Shown: piece after piece, positions 10,067 to 20,279 of the stretch
Position numbering within the stretch: the first letter of the stretch is position 1
Layout: the number at the start of each line of letters is the position of its first letter
Assembly (NCBI GenBank): GCA_003427395.1
Contig: BFEA01000924.1
Span: 102,236-146,754, forward strand
DNA length: 44,519 nucleotides
Source: Chara braunii
Lineage: Eukaryota; Streptophyta; Charophyceae; Charales; Characeae
Direction: 5' to 3'
Notes under the pieces: generated by a model
The model's database searches: none
The model's input: the letters and a program-made list of their open reading frames with translations, nothing else
Told to the model about the DNA's origin: nothing
Position numbers and translations under genes: made by a program

Positions 10067-11940
10067 TATGGAACGAACCCCAATCCCACCACAAGTCAGA
10101 AGCGTACTCAAAATTCCGCTACACGTGGGAATGCTCTACTTCGGTGGGGAAAAACTCTAGGCTCAAAATACCATGGGACAGGGAATGGGTCCTGTCGGGT
10201 GGATTGCGAGAGAGGTCTAGACAAAGCATATGGATATGGAGCTCAGGATATAAGGGCAATGGGTTTTGCAGCCATTTCGCAGGGAAGGAATAGGAGTGTT
10301 TGAAGGAAAACAGATGTCCCATAACGAAATCGAAACCTCGATTTATCTGCAGTTGAGGAGTTTGATTCGGGCGTATTGGCCAAGGAAGGTAGGGAAAGCC
10401 TCGCAGACTTCGCAAGCTATGGAGTTATTTAATCAGACTTGGTGTCTTAGGGATAATTGAGTAGCTTGCCGTAGGGTATTATCTACAACAGTAGTACAAC
10501 TTGTATTCATTCAATTATTTCATTTTGGTTGAATCCTTGGACCTTCAACTTTTCTTGTTCATTCGAGATTACTTGCATTGGTTCACAACTTTGCCACAAA
10601 TCCGCAACGAGGAATCTTTATATTGATTTTTTTTTCTCGACATGAGAAAGACGGTCGTGCGACGAAGAAGCAGATTATTAATGTCAAAGACTACGACCAC
10701 GATGATCAGTACGACCAACAACACCCCTCGATGATGGTCCCTAGTAGCAGGGTGACCATGATGGCCCCGACGAGCGTCACGATGAAGTCAGTTATTAGAA
10801 ACGAAAATGACCGTTTCGACTTAGCAACATGACGTCGAACTGTGTGAACGACCACCACGATGATGGATACGAGTGTCGACAACGCTCCGATCAAGATGTC
10901 ATTCTTGATCAGCATAAGACCATGAGCAACATAATGATCTTGGTAAAGGAGACCACGATGGTCATGAAGGAAATGAATCTCCCACTAAGACCCGGGAAGA
11001 TGCATTCGCACAAGGGAGGTGACCACCTAGACGAGCGCGAACGCCACCTCAAAATTCATCATCACCCCCAACATAAACATCGTGCCTCAACGAAGCAGAC
11101 GATCGTTGAAACAAAAACGGTCATCGCCTGGGAGGAGTGCATCTACAGCGAACCACACGACTAAGCAGATAAATACGATTTCCACTGTTCGGCAGGGATG
11201 CCTGTATATTCCATGGTTCACCAACGAGTAGCATCACGATCACGGTCATCATGTCGGTGTTGACCTTACGACCCAGGGAAAACCTCAACAACTTTCTTAG
11301 AATATGACTGAATCTTTCTTTGAATCGTGGAAAGATTCATTACAAACTCTTATCCAATTTTCGCCCGTACGCAGTTCTCAACGCCCGCACCACTGAAACC
11401 ACCAACTAACGTCCGAATCCGCCGCTTCCACTCACTTTGCCTTACTCCATACCCCTAAAATTGCAGATTCAATTGCTCGATTCCATGGAGAATGGAGTGA
11501 GCTAGCTCTTTTTCTCTTTTTGCCATCGTTGGCTTCCACCATCTCTCCGCGCACTAACCTCTCTGTCGAACTTCAACTCTACTAACTTTCTTCCTAATCT
11601 GACTTCACCATTGTGTTCGCCTCACCTCTAAGCCCCAGTTTCGTTTCCTCCCTCGTCAGTTTCCGTTAAGAATTGCGTGGGTCATCCTTTTTCCTTTGCG
11701 CCTTACATACCTCCTTGTCATTTACGACTCCCTTTTCGCTCCGCGTGCACCTGTCACAACTTCCTGCCCAGGTTGATTCCTTCCTTCGCCTTTCCCCTTC
11801 ACTTTCGGTCACTCCCCCTTTCGCGCCAAATGGAGCGCTATCCTAGACACCACATGAGTGTTGTCGGATACAGACAACAAAACGGTGATCAGGAAGGTCG
11901 AACTCCGCCAAGGAGTTCGTAACAAGTCACCTACCAAAAC
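10067..11940. other. Unassigned stretch
   Basis: No gene, RNA or clear repeat recognised. Frames of 60-111 residues at 10578-11164 are rich in H, D and K because of repeated GACCACGATGA-like triplet text and show no domain. A short inverted repeat GTTGTC/GACAAC lies at about 11858-11876. Confidence 0.4.
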
Positions 11941-11944
11941 CGGC

Positions 11945-12490
11945 ACTGAAACACCCGATTTGTGTCCGACCACCTGGTTAGTTCCAAAATGGGAAGGCGT
12001 TGGGCCTGCTGAAACGCCTGCCGGCTATACCTAGTTGAAGCGTGTCCCGGTGCAGACCTCGGTGATGGTAGCAAATAAAAAGAACAAGGGGCCTTAAAAA
12101 CTGAAGTTGGCACATGCTATATGCGCCTGTGGCCTCCGCCCTTGTGCCTCGGGCCACTCTGCCTAGGCACCATCTGCCATTTTCCGGGTTCCAACGGGCA
12201 TGCTCACACTCAACCCTCTCCCAGCCGACGTTGAGGACGGATTGTACTGCCGCCACAACCCCTGCCACCATCGGGCTGCGGCCCCACATGCCTACTCGGA
12301 ATGTTTTTCGGTTCCCTTCCACTTTAGGCCATGAACGCTCTCCAAATGGGAAGCGAGGGAAGCCACGACCACTGACCCCACCACTTCTTATGCACGTTAA
12401 CTCTCCTTGGTCCAAATTTCAAGACGGACAGGATAGAGAAATTTCACCAGCATCCTCAATACGCAGGAACCCGTAAGTCAGCAAAAAGGA
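11945..12490 (-). repeat. Dispersed repeat, copy 1 (minus strand)
   Basis: Read on the minus strand this is similar, by eye roughly two-thirds identical, to 23240-23760 on the plus strand. Shared landmarks in order are TCCTGTCC, GTTAACGTGC, GTGGGGTC, GTCGTGG, TTCCCTCGC, then (T/C)GGAACCCGGAA(A/G)ATGG, then a block reading C-Y-x-x-x-x-L-x-R-D in one frame. The repeat family is unknown to me and no protein domain is recognised. Confidence 0.6.
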
Positions 12491-13204
12491 GGCCCACGCT
12501 CAAGGTCCTCGACCGCTGTGATGGCCTCTGAATTCGATGTCACGTCCGATTCAAGGAACACCGGAGCATAAAAATAACAATAATATGATGATAAATAATA
12601 AAATATTAAAAAAAAATTAATCGTTAGAAAATGACGGACAAGCAAAAGGAACCGCTAGTACCGCTCCGACTCCGCTGACGGCAAAAGCAAGGGGGATAGC
12701 GCCATCGGACCCTTAACCCGTTGGTTCTTTCATGCCACTCTTATACTCCTGCATCGTCGCGGACCGATCTCGATCCCTGAACCTCCCGGGTAAAAGTCCG
12801 ATACCGTAGTCAATAGTGCTAGGCCCAATGTTGGGTTTAACACTAGTGGTAAGTCATTTAAATAGGTGCCGCTACAAGTGCGGGTTCGTAAAATGTTGAC
12901 CGGTCACTCTCTGACCACACCGGCTAAACTTACTGTCGTTGCGCCCTACCTTCGACGTAGCCTCCCGTACGTACACACAAGTCACGGTCAAGCATATCAA
13001 TCATTTTTTTTAAATTTTAATCCTAGTTTGAATCAAAACAAAAGTCTAGCTGTTAACCATGTCGACTCTACAATCATCAACAAAAAAAGAGATCACTCGC
13101 GCCTTAAGCCTGCGAACCCACACACTCTCGACTCTAGTCAACCATTCAATATGTGTATTCAAAACACAACCGCGACTTGCGCGGTGTACTCAGACTTTAA
13201 ACCA
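12491..13204. other. Unassigned stretch
   Basis: Starts with an AT-rich patch (12560-12640) and continues as mixed DNA. A 168-residue frame at 12866-13372 runs into the GA microsatellite and has no recognisable domain. Confidence 0.4.
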
Positions 13205-13274
13205 AGTTTATTTTGTGTCACTTGCAAAAACCAGGGCGGATACCCTTGTAAGGGTGTTCACACCGACAACGTCG
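13205..13274 (-). repeat. Terminal segment of a repeat shared with 22861-22920
   Basis: On the minus strand it begins CGTTGTCG, continues with the identical 19-mer AACACCCTTACAAGGGTAT, then GTTTTTGCAAGT, matching the start of the 2.05-kb insertion at 22863. The core ACCCTT-AC-AAGGGT is a small hairpin. It probably marks an end of a second, opposite-orientation copy. Confidence 0.6.
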
Positions 13275-13296
13275 TGGTACGCTCCTTCTATGCACG

Positions 13297-13299
<3 letters not shown>

Positions 13300-13361
<62 letters not shown>
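13300..13361. repeat. (GA)n microsatellite
   Basis: About 30 uninterrupted GA units. It gives the ERERER and SLSLSL translations seen in several frames, which are not proteins. Confidence 0.98.
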
Positions 13362-13363
<2 letters not shown>

Positions 13364-13541
13364 ATCTGGTAGAGCGGCTAGAGCCGCGCGACCTTCTGCA
13401 CAACACCAAGATGTATCTTCCCATGTTCTAGCGGGAGATACCTTCTCGTTGTACACATTTTGGGAGTAGTGGGGAACATACCTGGCTGTACAGTCTTTGC
13501 CTGAATATAACACACTCTCGGGTTGACTATATGTGGCCTGG

Positions 13542-13900
13542 CTTGAATACATCTATACTGAACCAAATCGAGCCCGAAATCCAATAAAGAATAACCATAT
13601 CATAATGGGCAACCAACCACCCAAAAATAAAAGAGTACATAAACTACTCATTAATATCATATGAGCATACTCCCCTTAAAAAAAATAAAAAAAAACTCAT
13701 GGAAGAATATTCTACGTTATAGCCTGCGACTAACTCAACTTTTGTTTCTAGTAAATCAAAAGGAGCACGATTGGTTTCTGCTAAAAACAAAATAAAAAAT
13801 AGAATCAATAAAGGAAGAAAGGGAATACCAAACCATACATGTTTTCGTGTTATGACAATTTCCTTGAAATTACAAGAACCTACACAAATTAATAAAGTAA
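13542..13900 (-). pseudogene. nad1: Mitochondrial nad1 fragment (nuclear mitochondrial DNA)
   Basis: Minus strand, a central to C-terminal part of NADH dehydrogenase subunit 1, the membrane subunit of respiratory complex I that helps form the quinone site. Diagnostic text includes [31 protein letters not shown] and [13 protein letters not shown], which is mitochondrial nad1 rather than plastid ndhA (that has a different wording around the conserved E-x-x-R-x-PFDL motif). A one-base change in the T run near 13676-13690 shifts the frame. The next pieces are [24 protein letters not shown] (split here: [10 protein letters not shown], then [11 protein letters not shown]), and after another shift SGSIWFSI. 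Several substitutions (PFDLLE for PFDLPE) and the absence of start and stop confirm a pseudogene. Whether it came from an intron-containing gene cannot be told. Confidence 0.88.
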
Positions 13901-13912
13901 TGGAATCGAGAT

Positions 13913-14170
13913 CAATGGGCTGGAGGGATTTTTGCTCAATTGATTCAAAAACATGAGGCAACCGTCAGGTTGCCGTTACCCTTAGGCGAGTAGGCGTCTA
14001 CCAATTCTCAATGTGGATCTGTCATTGGTTTTGTTTCAAATGAGAATCATGGTAAGCGTAATTTTTGGAAAGCAGGGCAAAGTAGATGGTTAGGAAGACG
14101 ACCCATTATTCGTGGTGTTGCTGTGAATCCTATAAACCATCCTCATGAAGTAGGAGAAGAACGTACAAAA
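13913..14170 (+). pseudogene. rpl2: Mitochondrial rpl2 fragment (nuclear mitochondrial DNA)
   Basis: Plus strand, one frame of 86 codons from the middle of ribosomal protein L2, a large-subunit protein near the peptidyl-transferase centre. It reads [18 protein letters not shown], then SNENHGKRN, KAGQSRWLGRRP, VRGVAVNP-like text (IIRGVAVNP), and NHPHE-GEERTK. The wording KAGQSRWLGRRP is of the bacterial/mitochondrial type, not plastid (which has KRP). One TAG interrupts it at 13991-13993. It stops after RTK and loses the C-terminal tail. It lies head to head with nad1, about 12 bases away, so two mitochondrial pieces were joined before or during insertion. Confidence 0.87.
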
Positions 14171-14980
14171 CCATGTCGAAGGTTCGATACTACGATATCT
14201 GTCATTTTGGTAACATGACAAAAGACAGGTGGGAAGTAGGTAAGAGAGAGCAATATAACACATACCTAAATATGATGTCGGCTGGTATACGCGGTTGAGG
14301 TTGCGGTTGCAGTCACGTGTATGCAAGACAAAAATAATCGTATAATGAGGTCTACTCGGTCGGAATTGAAGAGAGTGGTGTAAGAGGAAGGTGAGGAAGT
14401 CGAGGAAGGAAAGGGAAGAATGAGAGAAATGAGCGGCAAGCATATGACGAGGATGAGAGAAGTAGAGGGCGATAAGAGATGAAAATAACGAAGTAAGAAA
14501 GGGAAGAGGACGAGAAGGAGAGAGCGAGTTACTCATTTGTGGGGCAACATCTACGGACCTCTCAGTTCCATAGCCGTTCTTAGTTGGTGGAGTGATTTGT
14601 CTGGTTAATTCCGTATGCAAGGATTGACAGATTGAGAGCTCTCTCTTAAGTTAAAAGTGGTCGTGCGTGATCGCTCTTTGCTAATGATGTGGGTTGACAC
14701 CACATGTGTTCACCGACGGGGAGTTGAAGGCCAGTTGGAGATTGTTTTGAAGCAGCGACTCCCCATTTGGGCATTGTAGCATCCACCGAGAGGTGGTTGG
14801 GATTCTAAGTGATCGCTTCTGCTCAACTTCGGATCGCAACTATTGCCGATTTTTTTTGTTATAGCAAGTATTGGCCTACGTGCGTGGTTGTGGACCGTGT
14901 GGCCCCGGGCTATCGCATAGTCTTAGATTGAAATTGTTACAATATAGTTGATCTTCAGGTAATGCAGCTACTGATTGATT
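14171..14980. other. Unassigned stretch after the mitochondrial fragments
   Basis: The plus strand is purine-rich between about 14350 and 14540. The 176-residue minus-strand frame here is S/L/P/H-rich, partly overlaps the rpl2 fragment and has no known domain. No further mitochondrial gene was recognised. Confidence 0.4.
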
Positions 14981-14984
14981 GCAA

Positions 14985-15595
14985 ACAATTGTTATAGTTG
15001 TCGATGTTCTGTTACTGCTGCAACTGTATTGCCGCTGAGACCGGGATGCAGTTGCTGTGCAGGTGGTGCAATTGTCGTGATGCTGCTTCCATTTCCGGGG
15101 ACGACTGACCGCTGCTGTAGCAGACTGTCGCTGCTCGGGGACTTCAATGTCGAGCTGCAGTTATTGTGACCCTATTACTACTGTTGGTTGAGCTGCAAAC
15201 TGCTGCTGGTTTCCAAAGGTGTGATTGCTGCAATGATCAAGGCTACTATTACTGCTGTTACAGTTACGTTGTTGTCATAGGCCCTGTTTTCAGGTACTGC
15301 AACAAACGTTTTCTTGTGTATTTGGGTGCTACTGTTGTGCATCTGGGTGGTGCAGCCGCCATTTCGAGGATGACAAGTTGCTGTTGCAACAGACCATCGC
15401 TACTTGGGGACTTCAATCTCAAACTGTAGTTGTTGTAACCCTATTACTACTGGTGGTTGAACTTTTGACTTCTGCTACAGACTGCTGCTGGTTTTCAAAG
15501 GTGTTATTGCTGCTATGATAAGGGTTGTTATTCCTATTGTTACGGTGATCGTCGTGTTGTTGTCCCCGACCCTGTTTTCAGTTGTTGGAGCAAAC
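14985..15595. repeat. Tandem repeat with period near 272 bp, about two units
   Basis: GGGGACTTCAAT(G/C)TC occurs at about 15138 and 15407, followed by GTAGTT- or GCAGTT-like text and then CCCTATTACTACTG. The same order (CTGCTG-rich block, GCTACTGTTGTGCATCTGGGTGGTGCAG, GGACTTCAAT, CCCTATTACTACTG, TTTCAAAGGTG) recurs. The whole is rich in CTG/GTT. No coding potential. Confidence 0.75.
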
Positions 15596-16340
15596 TTTTT
15601 GCAGCGATAGATTTGATTGTGATTGGACAAACTTCAAATTCGAGGGTTACACTGTGATAGGCCACCATTGTGGGACTCTTATGAACCGAAGCCAATCAGG
15701 CCCTCTCTATGCGAGTCAAAGTGAACCTTCCTTGCACCTTTGGGAGACTAAAAGCTGCTTTTTGTGCCCTTCTTACTCTCGGTTAGGTCTGACGTTCGAA
15801 GGAGGAAGGTGGCAGGTGGGATTGCAACCCACAAGACCACATCAAGGCCTTGTAGGGAAAAATGGTTAACGAAAACCTAAATTTTCAGACAACATGTCAT
15901 AGCATTTATAACAAAACCTAAGAGTCATTTTATCCAAACTTGCCAGTAATTTATAGAGCGGAGACCATACTAACTAATTGTAAAAAAATAATTGATTTTT
16001 TTGTTTTTAAACTATAAAATAGCTAGTGTTTGTGGGGAATTGACCCATCTAGTTGTGGAGCTCTGCCAGCGTCCAGGGGGAGTTCTAGAGGCACGGAACA
16101 CTTACGTATACAAACTTCTTACTCGTGTAATCCCGTATCCTGCCTGCAAGTATGACTGAAGTATGAATGAAACTATTTATGATTTACTTACTCTTATTTC
16201 ATGACTTAATCTGAGTTGAAGAAATTTAATTATGTGTGAAGATTCATATTACTTGCATGAAGGCAGAAAGAATGAACGGGACAAGGGTGACAAAAGGGAA
16301 TGAGGGTTGGTTTTGCTTATGTTTGGTTAGGTCAACCAAA
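15596..16340. other. Mostly unassigned, with one tRNA-like T-arm
   Basis: On the minus strand near 15812-15850 there is TCTTGTGGGTTGCAATCCCACC, a five-base-pair T-arm with a B-box-like loop, similar in wording to the SINE at 28155-28480. The rest is AT-rich and unrecognised. Confidence 0.35.
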
Positions 16341-16602
16341 GGCTGGATATGTCCCGAAGTTGGGTTGTCCGATGCTATGTTTTATTGCCTGTTTGTTGGA
16401 CAGTGTTGCTATTTCAACGTTGAAAACGTGTATTCACATGAAACGGCCCCGTTCAAACCGCCATGTGGCGTGTTCAAACACTTTTGAACGTGCCACGTGG
16501 CGAAGGATGGGAAAAATATGCACGTGCACCCCCGGACAGCATGCGCTTTTCGAGCTTCACGTTGGGGGGTGAAATATTTAGAAAAAATGAAGTATCCCAT
16601 GC

Positions 16603-16978
16603 CGACACACACACACACACATACACATACTTTTTTTTTTTTCCCTTTCGTTTTCTATTTTCCTTTGGGGTTGGGGTGGTGCCCACGCCCTTTCATAACC
16701 ACCCACGACCCGTCCCCTCGTGCTAATCAATCAATCAATCAATCAATCAACATTTAACTTTTGTTTTCCAACTAATCTATATATATTATCAAACAGAGTT
16801 GCCCAGTAAACTGTAGGAAGAGAGGGAGAAGATATATTGATTGATTGATTGATTAATTGGTTGCTTGGTTGGGGGATCCCCCCCCCCCCCCCCCCCCCCC
16901 CCCACACACGCACAGCACACACAACACACACAACACACACACACAAACACACAAATACATACACATACACACACACAC

Positions 16979-17012
<34 letters not shown>

Positions 17013-17410
17013 TTACATATACACACACACACATACATACATAGACATATACTCGAACAACACACATGCACACACATACCTTTTTTTTCTTTTTCGTTTT
17101 CTTTGTCCATTTTTTAAAGCTTTTTTTTTCTTGGGTTGGGGTGGTGGTCATGCCCCTTTATGATCAACAACAAACCCTCCTCCAGTACGGATCAATCAAT
17201 CCTTGTTTTTCTTTTTTACTTTTTATTTATTTATATTGATTGTTTGATTGATTGGTTGGAAAGGTGCCCCCCCCCCACATACACACACCCACACACACCC
17301 ACCCACACACACACACAACATTGAGACATCCACACATGCACATGCGCACACAAATACGCGCGCACATACACATTGATACACACATATAAACATACTTCCA
17401 TACACGCATA

Positions 17411-17507
<97 letters not shown>

Positions 17508-17527
17508 AAACACACGCAAGCTTGATT
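16603..17527. repeat. Compound microsatellite: CA runs, polypyrimidine, (ATCA)n/(GATT)n arms
   Basis: The order (CA)n, T/C run, GGGTTGGGGTGGTG, then a (C/A)(C/A)TGCCC-like string, (ATCA)n, about 50-90 bases, (GATT)n, GGTTGG, poly-C, (CA)n occurs twice, so the CA runs and hairpin-capable tetranucleotide arms form a higher-order tandem array. The longest CA run (about 17410-17510) abuts the gap. Frames over it are THTHTH or VCVCVC artefacts. Confidence 0.9.
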
Positions 17528-17542
17528 NNNNNNNNNNNNNNN
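17528..17542. other. Assembly gap (15 N)
   Basis: Fifteen N lie between the CA microsatellite and AGTTGAGTTCACATTCAGAC. The 29 bases after the gap are identical to the last 29 bases of the window. Confidence 0.99.
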
Positions 17543-17571
17543 NAGTTGAGTTCACATTCAGACAAGACGGC
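17543..17571 (+). repeat. 29-bp exact repeat of the window end
   Basis: Identical to 44491-44519. Here it is followed by a run of about 20 G. Confidence 0.97.
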
Positions 17572-17724
17572 CGGGGGTGGGGGGGGGGGGGGGGGTCTGT
17601 CAAACAGGTCCAAGGTTGGACAGTTTGACAGCACTAGGTTGGATCAGGCATCTGTCTCCCTCACGCGTCTGAAGAGGTGGGCGTCAGCCTTCGCTTTTGT
17701 CCCCTCCAGCCGAAGCCGGGTAAT

Positions 17725-17866
17725 GGCCCAGTTTCAAGCAGGTGCAGCTTCCCACCAATAGACTGGAGCAACCGGCAGCGCCTACTAGCCGAAGCTGCTC
17801 CTACCACTTCTGCTAGAAGACGGTCTGAGTTTCAAAAAAAAAAAAAAAAAAAAACAAAAAAAAAAC
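17725..17866 (+). mobile_element. LINE 3' end with poly(A)
   Basis: GGCCCAGTTTCAAGCAGGTG then CAGCTTCCCACCAATAGACTGGAGC matches the conserved 3' segment also present at 27771, 32441-32498 (minus) and 41862. It ends in a long A run at 17834-17866 with one C. This is a 5'-truncated retrotransposition product. The 5' limit is unclear. Confidence 0.7.
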
Positions 17867-17869
17867 GAG

Positions 17870-18578
17870 GAAGCAAAACGGACTCCTTGCCTGGAGAATC
17901 TAGGCAGCCCAAAAAAGACTGATTCTAACAAGACAGAATTAGGACCAAACCTTGTGTGACAAAAAAAGCACTAACCGTGAGGCTGTAACTAATGGGGCAT
18001 ATAAACCATTACAGGTAGGCTCACACTCATAAAATTTACATTGGCAGAACCACCTACACAGAATAATTGCAACCCGCAGGGCTCCCCACATCTGCATGGT
18101 TGAGTGGGAAGGCCCCGGCACAGCCTTCTGACAGACATAGTCGCACCTGCACCCAGACAACAAGTTCGAGCACAAAAAGAAAAAGACTCGTTGTCAACTC
18201 CACACTCCAAAATGACCGCAGCACCCTCACCAAAAAAGTTCCGAGAACTGTAAACAAAGGCCGAGCTTGCGCCAATATGACAGAAATGATCTAGTAAGAA
18301 AAAAAACAGTCACATCTATGTGCATATACACATCTACCAGTAAGCGTTTAACTATGCATGCAAAAAGTCCAAGCATTCAACTGACTGAGTTTCCACAATC
18401 CGTCACCTCCATAGCTCCCTACAGGAAAACAGTAAAACAATGTTACGCACCATGATAACCTGATGTGCAGTCACAGTCAAACCTAGGCGAACTGTCAGGG
18501 TCCCTGACCACGTTTGGCTGACCACAAGAGCATCCCATGCCACCATATTCCACCCCCACCGACCCACACACACACACA
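17870..18578. other. Unassigned stretch
   Basis: No gene, RNA or repeat recognised. It ends in a short CA run next to the second adapter. Confidence 0.4.
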
Positions 18579-18579
18579 C

Positions 18580-18617
18580 CTGTCTCTTATACACATCTAG
18601 ATGTGTATAAGAGACAG
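18580..18617. other. Nextera transposase adapter left in the assembly (second)
   Basis: Perfect 38-bp palindrome: CTGTCTCTTATACACATCT (18580-18598) joined to its reverse complement (18599-18617), the mate-pair junction adapter. DNA on the two sides need not be contiguous in the genome. Confidence 0.98.
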
Positions 18618-18639
18618 CCCCTGCAACGATGCAGCATTA

Positions 18640-18712
18640 GTCGTGAAATTGAAAGTTTCGTTCAGGCGCGTTTATTGAACTCGCGTCCAAAACTTTCAGT
18701 TTCAGAATGTGA
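18640..18712. repeat. Inverted repeat (hairpin)
   Basis: TGAAATTGAAAGTTT and AAACTTTCAGTTTCA can pair over 15 bases with one mismatch, with about 30 bases between them. Confidence 0.6.
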
Positions 18713-18745
18713 AATGTGCGTTCAATGACGAGGTTTCACATGCTG

Positions 18746-19395
18746 AACATCTCCCTAAGTTGGGTAGTCCAGACACACGTTTTATTGGGAGATATCTGAA
18801 CGAAGGATGAGCATGTCCTAAGTTTGGTGACCCGGAATCCCTATTGTTCTTTAGTTGAAAAAAAATGAGCACATATTAAATTCAATGAGCTCAATTTTGT
18901 GTTTTATTGTGAGGAAAATTTAAAAAGAGACTAGACATGTCCCCAAGTTGGGTGGTATAATCATGTGCCAAGAACAAAAACGAGAACATTAGTATAAAAA
19001 ATGATAGTATACATGTATATATTAATTGGTAGACTATACATGTTTCTAAGTTTGGTGGTCTACATGTAAGTCAGTTAGCACAAATGACAAGGAAGTTATA
19101 AATGAAGAATATAAAGTGGAGGTAATTTGGGGGGACTGAGTATGTCCCTAAGTTGGGTGGCCCAGTCACATGCTCAGACAAAAGAGAAGTATATTTTTTT
19201 TACTAAAGATAGTTGAGGCAAGGTCAAACATGCCCCTAAGTTGGGAGGTCCGACCATATGTAATCGAATAGAGAAGAAAATAATAACATTATTTATTGTT
19301 ATACAGACAAAGGCTAAACATGTCTCTAAGTTGGGCGGTTTAGTTCTGTGTCGAATCCAGGCAGACAGAACATGTCCCTGGGTTGGATAGTCTCT
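18746..19395. repeat. Divergent tandem array, eight copies of an AAGTTGGGTGG core
   Basis: Cores of the form (A)ACATGTCCCTAAGTTGGGTGG lie at 18746, 18811, 18934, 19037, 19141, 19227, 19316 and 19369, all in one orientation with 50-125 bases between starts. The intervening DNA is AT-rich and diverged, with ATTTTATT(G/T)-like and CATATG/CATGTG fragments. A ninth, isolated core lies at 16346-16370. Confidence 0.85.
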
Positions 19396-19931
19396 TCCTA
19401 TGCTATATGTGAGGATGGGTAAAGAGTTAGTGAATGAAGCACAAACAGAAACTATGCGGAATGATAAAGTGAATATAGGGTAGTGAGAGATACTATTTAC
19501 GATTGTGTATTATTTTAACCCTCCTTGTGAGGCATCTTTTGATAGTTAGCTGTTTAGATGCTCGCCGAGTGCTAGAGGGATAGGTAGAGTACTATGGATC
19601 ACGAGAATCTTGGGATACGTGAAATGACCTTATTTAAAGTCAGAATCGAAGTTAGCTTATTGTATCTTCCCAGAAGAAGTATCATACAAGCTAACAATCA
19701 GTCTCACAATCAAGTTAAGTGTCACAAATAATACCATGTCTAGTTGCATTAGTATAAATTTTGATAACTCACTTTCCTAGAGAAAGCGCTGTTGAAATTT
19801 TTACTAATTTAGAGGAGTTTGTAAAATTTTACCTTTGCAAATACAAGTTAAAGTTTGATCTGATGCTTGACTTAGTAAATATTTTCAGAGCTCACTTTCA
19901 TAAAGAAAATGTTGCCAAAAGTTGTATTCTA

Positions 19932-20277
19932 CGTAGCACCGTATTCGCGTTCGGAGGCGAACGCGAACAAGCACCCAAAACCCTCCGAACGCGAAATTAA
20001 AAAAAAAAAAAAAAAAAAAAGTTCTCAGAAAAATCTGAAAAAATATATGTTATATAAAATAACAATACAAGCAACTTTTGCCTTGGAGTCTTGTTCAAAT
20101 TCGTAGCCAATCATGATTTAAAAATTAAAAAACAGATTTTTTATTATTTATTTTCATTTATTTTTTTTACGAAAAAAAATTATGTTCGCCCGAACATGTT
20201 CGCGAGCTGTTCGCGTGAACATGCGAACACGTTCGTGCGAACATGAAGGGGCACGAACACGTTCGCCGTGCTACGCA
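19932..20277. mobile_element. MITE-like element with TTCG-rich inverted ends
   Basis: The left end reads ACGTAGCACCGTATTCGCG and the right end, on the minus strand, TGCGTAGCACGGCGAACG. Next to the left end is a perfect 14-bp inverted repeat, TTCGCGTTCGGAGG/CCTCCGAACGCGAA (19944-19957 and 19982-19995). Near the right end is a cluster of overlapping palindromes (CGAACATGTTCG, GTTCGCGTGAAC). The middle is AT-rich with a long A run. A partial copy lies at the window start. No coding capacity. Confidence 0.55.
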
Positions 20278-20279
20278 GG

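Noticed and set aside
10578-11164. H/D/K-rich frames that look like a metal-binding protein
   Set aside because: The residues arise from repeated GACCACGATGA-like text; no consistent codon pattern or domain, and both strands are open.
14090-14620. 176-residue open frame on the minus strand
   Set aside because: It overlaps the rpl2 fragment antisense and is low in sequence complexity. No known motif.
16743-17634. Frames of alternating VC or TH residues across the CA runs
   Set aside because: Microsatellite translations.
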